The notes under the pieces: generated by a model
What the model was told of the DNA's origin: nothing
Seen by the model: the letters and a program-made list of their open reading frames with translations, nothing else
The model's database searches: none
NCBI GenBank assembly: GCA_020431825.1
Contig: JAGQHN010000001.1
Coordinates: forward strand, 1-64,000
From: Trueperaceae bacterium
GTDB lineage: Bacteria; Deinococcota; Deinococci; Deinococcales; Trueperaceae
DNA length: 64,000 nucleotides
Direction of reading: 5' to 3'
In this document: positions 59,309 to 64,000 of the stretch, in pieces
How positions within the stretch are numbered: position 1 is the stretch's first letter
How the letters are laid out: each line of letters starts with the position of its first letter
Program-made: the position numbers and the translations under genes

Positions 59309-60108
59309 TGTACGCCCTGGGTACCGAAGTAATGATTAGTGGACAGGGAGCAGAGGGTGCCTGGGAGGAACTCGAGCAACTCGAGGCTACCCTAACCCGC
59401 TTCAAGCCTTCCAAACTCACTGAACTTAATCAGCAGGGAAGCTTAAATCATCCGCCAGAAGTTTTGCTCGAGGCCGTCGAACACGCGCTAGAGATTGCCA
59501 AAAGTACGCATGGTCTGGTAACGCCTCTTATCCTTCCTGCACTGAAGTGGGCAGGCTATAAGGAATGTTTTCAAGCTGCGCAGGTCGAAGCCGGGCTGCC
59601 TCCAGACGTGGCAGACTGGGCCGACGTAGAGCTTTCGGGTGAGCTTATTAGGTTACCTCAGGGGGCAGAGCTCGATCTTGGAGGTACAGCTAAGAGCTGG
59701 ATAGTGGAACGCATTAGCAGGCATCTTTCAGGAAACTTTGTGATTGATGCCGGTGGAGATGTCTGGCTGAAGCGTGAAGAGCTTAGTCCGATTGACCTCG
59801 AGCATCCTTTTGCAGGGGAGAGTTGTCAGCTCCTTTTACCTCCAGGTCAGTTTGGTATTGCAACCTCGAGCCTGTTAAAGCGTGCCTGGCGCGGGGGACA
59901 TCATCTGATTGACCCAAGAACTTCCCGGCCGCTTAGTTCTCGCTGGGTACAGGTGACGGCTATTGGTCCCAGCCTGTGCACGGCTGAAGTGATGACGAAA
60001 CTTATATTTCTGGGCGCAGAGGAAAGTCTTGAAAAAGGCTATGTCTATCTTGCATTTGACCAGCAGGGTCAACTCTGGCGCTATGAAGAAAGCTGGTATT
60101 TGGTATGA
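59308..60108 (+). CDS. apbE: FAD:protein FMN transferase (ApbE family)
   Basis: 266 aa, shorter than the usual 330. YALGTEVMI at the N terminus, ELDLGGTAKSWIVERI, VIDAGGDVWL and HHLIDPRTSRPLSSRWVQVTAIG with ALCTAE-like SLCTAEVMTKLIFLG are the FAD/Mg motifs. No signal peptide or lipobox is visible, so it may act in the cytoplasm or the N terminus may have been lost. It links FMN to Thr in partner proteins; candidate substrates are the small proteins before it. ATGA overlap with the next gene. Confidence 0.87.
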   Translation: MYALGTEVMISGQGAEGAWEELEQLEATLTRFKPSKLTELNQQGSLNHPPEVLLEAVEHALEIAKSTHGLVTPLILPALKWAGYKECFQAAQVEAGLPPDVADWADVELSGELIRLPQGAELDLGGTAKSWIVERISRHLSGNFVIDAGGDVWLKREELSPIDLEHPFAGESCQLLLPPGQFGIATSSLLKRAWRGGHHLIDPRTSRPLSSRWVQVTAIGPSLCTAEVMTKLIFLGAEESLEKGYVYLAFDQQGQLWRYEESWYLV

Positions 60109-60734
60109 AACAAGAACGACTCTTTGCTGCCAATGAAGTTTTGGCTGGCCTGAGCTTAGCCGCGCTGGCCTTTGTCTGGTTACTTGCCTTTAATCAGCTA
60201 GCGCCGGAAAGCCTCGCCTGGACGCTGACCCGTGTAAGTGGGGTACTTGGCTATAGCTTTTTAGCCTTGAGTGTGGCTTTAGGTGCACTCACAGCAAGCA
60301 AATACATACCGCAGTGGTTAAGCAAAGCCCTGCAATATGGCTGGCACGGTCTGTTAAGCGGGTTTTCCCTGGCTCTGGTCGGTGTACACGTGGCGTATAC
60401 ACTGGTAGATACCCAGTATCCTCAGACGCTTTTAGGCATTTTGCTGCCAGGACTGGCGACTTATGCACCTTTGGCTTTGGCTCTGGGTACGCTCGCAACC
60501 TACGGCATGGTTACGGTATACATCAGTTTTGCCAGCAAAAACAAACTGCCAAGACGTGTCTGGCGTACCCTACACTTACTGGCCTATCCAAGTTTTATTC
60601 TTGCAACCCTGCACGGTTTGTGGGCTGGTTCAGATAATCTTGGTTTACTCTATACTGGCGCGGCAGGTATGGTTATCGTTACCTTTTTGCTGCGTATTTT
60701 TGAGGTCCGAAGTGCCCGGCAGGTTAAAGCTTGA
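60105..60734 (+). CDS. Ferric-reductase-like transmembrane cytochrome
   Basis: 209 aa, six helices. Haem-ligand histidine pairs on two helices: YGWHGLLSGFSLALVGVHVAY and RRVWRTLHLLAYPSFILATLHGL. This is the ferric-reductase/MsrQ-like domain without NAD or FAD domain. It moves electrons across the membrane, here probably to or from a flavinylated protein. Four-nt overlap with apbE. Confidence 0.85.
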   Translation: MKQERLFAANEVLAGLSLAALAFVWLLAFNQLAPESLAWTLTRVSGVLGYSFLALSVALGALTASKYIPQWLSKALQYGWHGLLSGFSLALVGVHVAYTLVDTQYPQTLLGILLPGLATYAPLALALGTLATYGMVTVYISFASKNKLPRRVWRTLHLLAYPSFILATLHGLWAGSDNLGLLYTGAAGMVIVTFLLRIFEVRSARQVKA

Positions 60735-60916
60735 GAGGCTCGAGTTCCTTAGGCCTAAAGCGAGATGGTATAGCAGCGTTTGTGGGTCGATTGAAGTGAG
60801 TGACTCTCATGACTGGGTTCGCCTTTTTAAATGCACGCAAAATGGGACACCTTCGAGTAAGCATGCGTGTAACAATATGAGGCCAGTAGGTTTTGTGCCT
60901 GTCTGAATAAACCATT

Positions 60917-61576
60917 ATGAGATTACTTTTTGTTGAAGATGATGCACGTATAGCTGAACCTGTGACGCAAGCTCTTTCTGAAGCTGGCTATCAGGTGAAC
61001 TGGGTTAGTGACGGGGAAACAGGGCTAAGCGAAGCCAGAGCCGGTCACTATGGTGTTATGGTTCTGGATGTCATGCTACCAGGGCGTGACGGTTTTGAAC
61101 TAGCCCGCAGCTTAAGAGCCGAAGGTATTGCAACGCCGATTGTTTTCTTAACAGCTCGAGGCGAGTTGAGTGACCGGGTTGCAGGACTTGACCTGGGCGG
61201 AGATGCCTATCTGGTAAAACCCTTTGAGCTGGCGGAACTGCTGGCGACCTTAAGAGCTGTGGTGCGGCGTGGTGAACAGGCAAGTAGCGCAAAGTTTAGC
61301 TTTGCTGAAGGCAGGGGCAGTATTGATAGTCGCACTCGGCAGGTCTGGTGGAAAGGGGAAGAGATTAATCTGACAGCTCGTGAATATGCCATGCTCGAGA
61401 CCCTGGTATTAACCCCCGGGCGCTGGTTTAGCCGCGAAGAACTTTTGGACCGGGTTTGGGGGCCAGACTTTTACGGCGAAGCCCGCATTGTCGATGTTTA
61501 TATTAGCTATCTGCGGCGCAAGTTTGACGCCGAAGTGATTCAGAGTGCGCGTGGGCGAGGCTACAGTATCCTGTGA
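60917..61576 (+). CDS. OmpR-family response regulator
   Basis: 219 aa. Receiver with EDD at 6-8, phospho-acceptor in [13 protein letters not shown] (about 50), Thr in FLTARGE and Lys in [11 protein letters not shown] (GGDA replaces the usual GADD). Winged helix with [21 protein letters not shown] and [15 protein letters not shown]. 183 nt after the ferric-reductase gene, with no recognised feature between. Overlaps the kinase gene by 4 nt. Confidence 0.92.
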   Translation: MRLLFVEDDARIAEPVTQALSEAGYQVNWVSDGETGLSEARAGHYGVMVLDVMLPGRDGFELARSLRAEGIATPIVFLTARGELSDRVAGLDLGGDAYLVKPFELAELLATLRAVVRRGEQASSAKFSFAEGRGSIDSRTRQVWWKGEEINLTAREYAMLETLVLTPGRWFSREELLDRVWGPDFYGEARIVDVYISYLRRKFDAEVIQSARGRGYSIL

Positions 61577-62877
61577 CGATTCAGCAGCGCTTTAGTCTGA
61601 TTATTGCCCTGCAGACAGCTCTGGTGCTGGTGCTGGTAGGGATTATCTCATTTCTTGTTTTGCAGCGCTTTTTAGAGGCAGGGGAAGAGCGCTCCCTGCG
61701 TGAGGCTTTGCCACTTATCGAGGTACATGGCGAACTCGAGCATGCCTCTGAGGTTGAGCTAAGGTTACGACCCGACTTTCCTGCTGAAGTAGACGTTCGG
61801 GTTTTACAGGGTGACAGAGTAGTAGCGACCACTGGCAATTTTCCCCCCCTTCCTTTGCGCCAGCCAGATGGCTATAGCCGTACCCAGGGGCATCAGGTTT
61901 TTGTGAGAGACTACCGGGGTGAAGAAGGCAATTTTACCCTGCAACTTGCCACTGATTTGGAAGGCGTGCGTGAACCCTTACGCGCTTATTTGCGGGCTCT
62001 GGCCCTTACCATTCCGCTACTCATGCTCTTTGCTGCGGGCCTAAGTGCGCTGACTGCCGGGCGTTTACTCAAGCCCGTGAGAGAACTCGAGCAAGCTGCC
62101 TTAAATATAGGGCAGAGTGGCAATTTAAGACAGGTTATTCCCTATGCAACTGCCAAAGATGAGCTTGGACGACTGGCGCAGACCTTAGAAACCTCATTTC
62201 GGCGCATTGCTGACATGCTCGAGCGCGAAACCGAATTTACCCGGGCGGCAGCCCATGACTTACGCACACCTTTGACGGCCCTAAAAAGTCGGATAGATGC
62301 AACATTAGCGAGAGAGCGGAGCGGTCCCGAATATCAAAAAACCCTGCAAGAACTCGGGCAGGATGTCAGTCGTATGAGCCGTTTGACCAATCATCTTTTG
62401 CTACTGGCGAGAGATGAAGCGGCACTAAAACGTGTTCCCGTTAATCTTGCTGACTTGGCAGGTGATTCGGTGGACAGGGCAAGAGAGCGTAATCCGGATG
62501 TTCCTATCGAGTTTGAAGTCAAAGGTCAGGCCAAACTTAATGCCGATCCTAATCTACTCAGTCATTTACTTGACAACTTGCTCGATAATGCTGTCAAACA
62601 TGGCGGCCGAACCCCTGTCAAACTCAGGATTGAGGCAGGTCAGGAAATTTTGCTTGAAGTGAGCGACGAAGGTCCTGGCGTCCAGACTGAAGCACTGGCA
62701 AAACTGGGGGAAACCTTTTACCGCTCAGATAGTGCGCGGCAGGGTGAAGGCAGTGGTTTAGGTCTGGCTATTGTTAAACATATTGTGATGTTGCATCAGG
62801 CACGCTGGCAGCTTGTGAGTGAATGGGGCAAGGGCTTTGCCGTCAAAATCTGGTTTCCCAGTGCCCGCTCAGGTTAA
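61573..62877 (+). CDS. Sensor histidine kinase
   Basis: 434 aa. Helices at about 10-30 and 135-157 enclose a periplasmic sensor domain of about 105 residues. HAMP (about 160-215), phospho-acceptor [18 protein letters not shown] (about 230), ATPase boxes [18 protein letters not shown] and [16 protein letters not shown] start overlapping the regulator. Its 3' end overlaps the converging diguanylate cyclase by 9 nt. Probably controls the ApbE/ferric-reductase genes. Confidence 0.92.
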   Translation: MTIQQRFSLIIALQTALVLVLVGIISFLVLQRFLEAGEERSLREALPLIEVHGELEHASEVELRLRPDFPAEVDVRVLQGDRVVATTGNFPPLPLRQPDGYSRTQGHQVFVRDYRGEEGNFTLQLATDLEGVREPLRAYLRALALTIPLLMLFAAGLSALTAGRLLKPVRELEQAALNIGQSGNLRQVIPYATAKDELGRLAQTLETSFRRIADMLERETEFTRAAAHDLRTPLTALKSRIDATLARERSGPEYQKTLQELGQDVSRMSRLTNHLLLLARDEAALKRVPVNLADLAGDSVDRARERNPDVPIEFEVKGQAKLNADPNLLSHLLDNLLDNAVKHGGRTPVKLRIEAGQEILLEVSDEGPGVQTEALAKLGETFYRSDSARQGEGSGLGLAIVKHIVMLHQARWQLVSEWGKGFAVKIWFPSARSG

Positions 62878-63963
62878 GGCAGGCTCGAGTTTGAGCTGAG
62901 CTTCTGTCAGCGCCTCAGTTGCTAAGTCATCGTAAAAACAAAAGCCATTTTTCCCACTTTTTTTGATCTGATACATGGCAGCGTCTGCCTGTCTTACCAG
63001 TTCTTCCGGGTTTTGACTGTTATGAGGGTAAAGACTTGCTCCAATACTGGCAGAGACGGTGACCGTGCAGGTCTCGAGTTGGACTGGTTTTGTCAGGGAA
63101 GCCTGTATTCTTTCTACGACCGCGCTGATATTGGCTTTATCACTCAGGTTCGGGCAGATAATGACAAATTCGTCGCCACTTACCCGGCAGACAAAATCAT
63201 GCGTTCTTAGGAGTGTTTTTAGGCGATTAGCTACAGTAACGATCATACTATCACCAGCTTTATGACCATATGTATCGTTAACATTTTTTAGCCCATCAAC
63301 ATCAAGAAAGAACACAGCCAGAGACTGCTGATCCTGAAAGGCTTCCTTGAGTTTATCTTCTAGTGCCAGTCGATTAGGTAAACCAGTCAGACTATCTTGA
63401 TGGGCAAGATTGGTCATTTCCCAGGCGAGTTTGGATTTTATAGCTACTGTTTTGGCCAGCACATGAAGGCCATTGATAATGGCAAGGCTAAAAACAGCCA
63501 GGAACAAAATGGCATTGCGCTCTTCTACCACAGCTAATCTGTTCAGGTTAAAGGCAATGGTGGTAGTGACAAGTAGCGTTGCATAAATCAGGGAGAATCT
63601 GAGCCCATTTTTTGTTCCTAAAAACCAGAAGCTGATCAAATAAAAAATTCCAACCCAGCTAGCTATTTCGGTCATTTCAGCCCGGTAGCTAATACCCGTT
63701 AAGGGTTGAAAAAGTATGGCACCCCAGTAAAAGCTGCCCATAGCAAGGAGTAAAAAAAGACTTATTCGGTGCAGCTGTTTCTTAAACAGCACCAGAAAAA
63801 ACAGGATGACCTGTATCGCCAGAAAGCTTGGTAGGGCAAGGAAGTAATAGCTTGTGGTTTCCGGAGCGTGGAAGATCGTTATCATACGTAGCAGAGTAAA
63901 GGCAATAGTCAGAGGTAAGCCAATAAGGTAGGCACGGCGTCTGGTGGCTTGCGACATTTCCAT
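62869..63963 (-). CDS. Membrane diguanylate cyclase (GGDEF domain)
   Basis: 364 aa. Six membrane helices form an N-terminal sensor region (about 10-180), then a GGDEF domain with HQDSLTGLPNRLALEDKL, FFLDVDGLKNVNDTYGHKAGDSM and active-site motif VSGDEFVII (SGDEF in place of GGDEF, tolerated in active enzymes). No inhibitory RxxD is visible upstream of it. Makes cyclic di-GMP. AAGAG about 7 nt before ATG. No EAL domain. Confidence 0.9.
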   Translation of the reverse strand: MEMSQATRRRAYLIGLPLTIAFTLLRMITIFHAPETTSYYFLALPSFLAIQVILFFLVLFKKQLHRISLFLLLAMGSFYWGAILFQPLTGISYRAEMTEIASWVGIFYLISFWFLGTKNGLRFSLIYATLLVTTTIAFNLNRLAVVEERNAILFLAVFSLAIINGLHVLAKTVAIKSKLAWEMTNLAHQDSLTGLPNRLALEDKLKEAFQDQQSLAVFFLDVDGLKNVNDTYGHKAGDSMIVTVANRLKTLLRTHDFVCRVSGDEFVIICPNLSDKANISAVVERIQASLTKPVQLETCTVTVSASIGASLYPHNSQNPEELVRQADAAMYQIKKSGKNGFCFYDDLATEALTEAQLKLEPALT

Positions 63964-64000
63964 AACATTTCTCTTTACCCGTCGTCTTGCACGTTAACTT

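Noticed and set aside
60463-60906. 147-codon frame running from the ferric-reductase gene into the intergenic gap
   Set aside because: The first two thirds lie inside the cytochrome gene in another frame and the rest has no ribosome site.
1-64000. tRNA, rRNA, CRISPR arrays, insertion sequences or prophage genes
   Set aside because: None seen: no clover-leaf or CCA ends, no spaced direct repeats, no transposase, integrase or structural phage proteins among the recognisable products.

Overview
The window is a chromosomal stretch of a diderm (Gram-negative-type) bacterium. Two TolC-like outer-membrane proteins, a MacA/MacB efflux system, a periplasmic AlgF/AlgI/AlgJ-type acetylation module and many signal peptides imply an outer membrane. 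Most genes have good Shine-Dalgarno (SD) sites. Several without one carry a TANNNT hexamer exactly 6 nt before the start codon, the arrangement of leaderless transcripts in Deinococcota. Together with CcdA/TlpA, TAXI-type TRAP and maf-mreC arrangements this suggests Deinococcota, at low confidence. No rRNA, tRNA, phage, transposase or CRISPR was seen. The strongest genome-wide signal is the palindrome CTCGAG: about 160 copies by hand count, roughly ten times chance.

Layout. 0.2-6.1 kb (minus): algF-algI and two AlgJ/AlgX-like esterase-fold proteins, a glycan O-acetylation module ending in a clear terminator. 6.3-10.4 kb: a methyltransferase, small unknown genes, a PIG-V-like mannosyltransferase with a membrane-anchored jelly-roll protein. 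10.5-17.3 kb: a soluble hybrid histidine kinase, a secreted propeller-like protein, an orphan OmpR-type regulator, a CcdA/TlpA thiol-redox pair whose ribosome site lies in a 17-bp inverted repeat, and an MnmC-like flavoprotein. 17.4-24.6 kb: mixed housekeeping genes (acpS, rpiA, bcp, maf, mreC, LysE and HAD proteins) and an overlooked 56-codon gene.

24.6-33.0 kb (plus): an apparent operon of two TolC paralogues, MacA-like adaptor, MacB-like ATPase and permease, a secreted Gly/Pro-rich protein and a two-component system. 33.2-36.7 kb: TAXI-TRAP transporter (binding protein, DUF1850, fused permease). 36.7-44.4 kb (mostly minus): MFS, polyol dehydrogenase, PAP2 phosphatase, then a sulfur cluster with five rhodanese domains, a SulP permease and a persulfide-dioxygenase-like fusion, facing a divergent LysR regulator. 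45.5-47.7 kb: 5-oxoprolinase pxpA and a pxpB-pxpC fusion. 48.0-50.9 kb: ATP-grasp, HAD and a type III PLP decarboxylase.

50.9-58.0 kb: a self-contained sugar operon between two terminators: ROK repressor with a palindromic operator, CUT2 ABC transporter, PfkA-like kinase with altered active-site residues, ROK sugar kinase and LacD-type aldolase. The gene set gives a complete route for a ketohexose to triose phosphates without an isomerase. 58.1-64.0 kb: a PEGA lipoprotein, then two tiny membrane/secreted proteins, ApbE flavin transferase, ferric-reductase-like cytochrome and a two-component system. One tiny protein carries a sequence resembling an FMN-attachment site. A membrane diguanylate cyclase closes the window.
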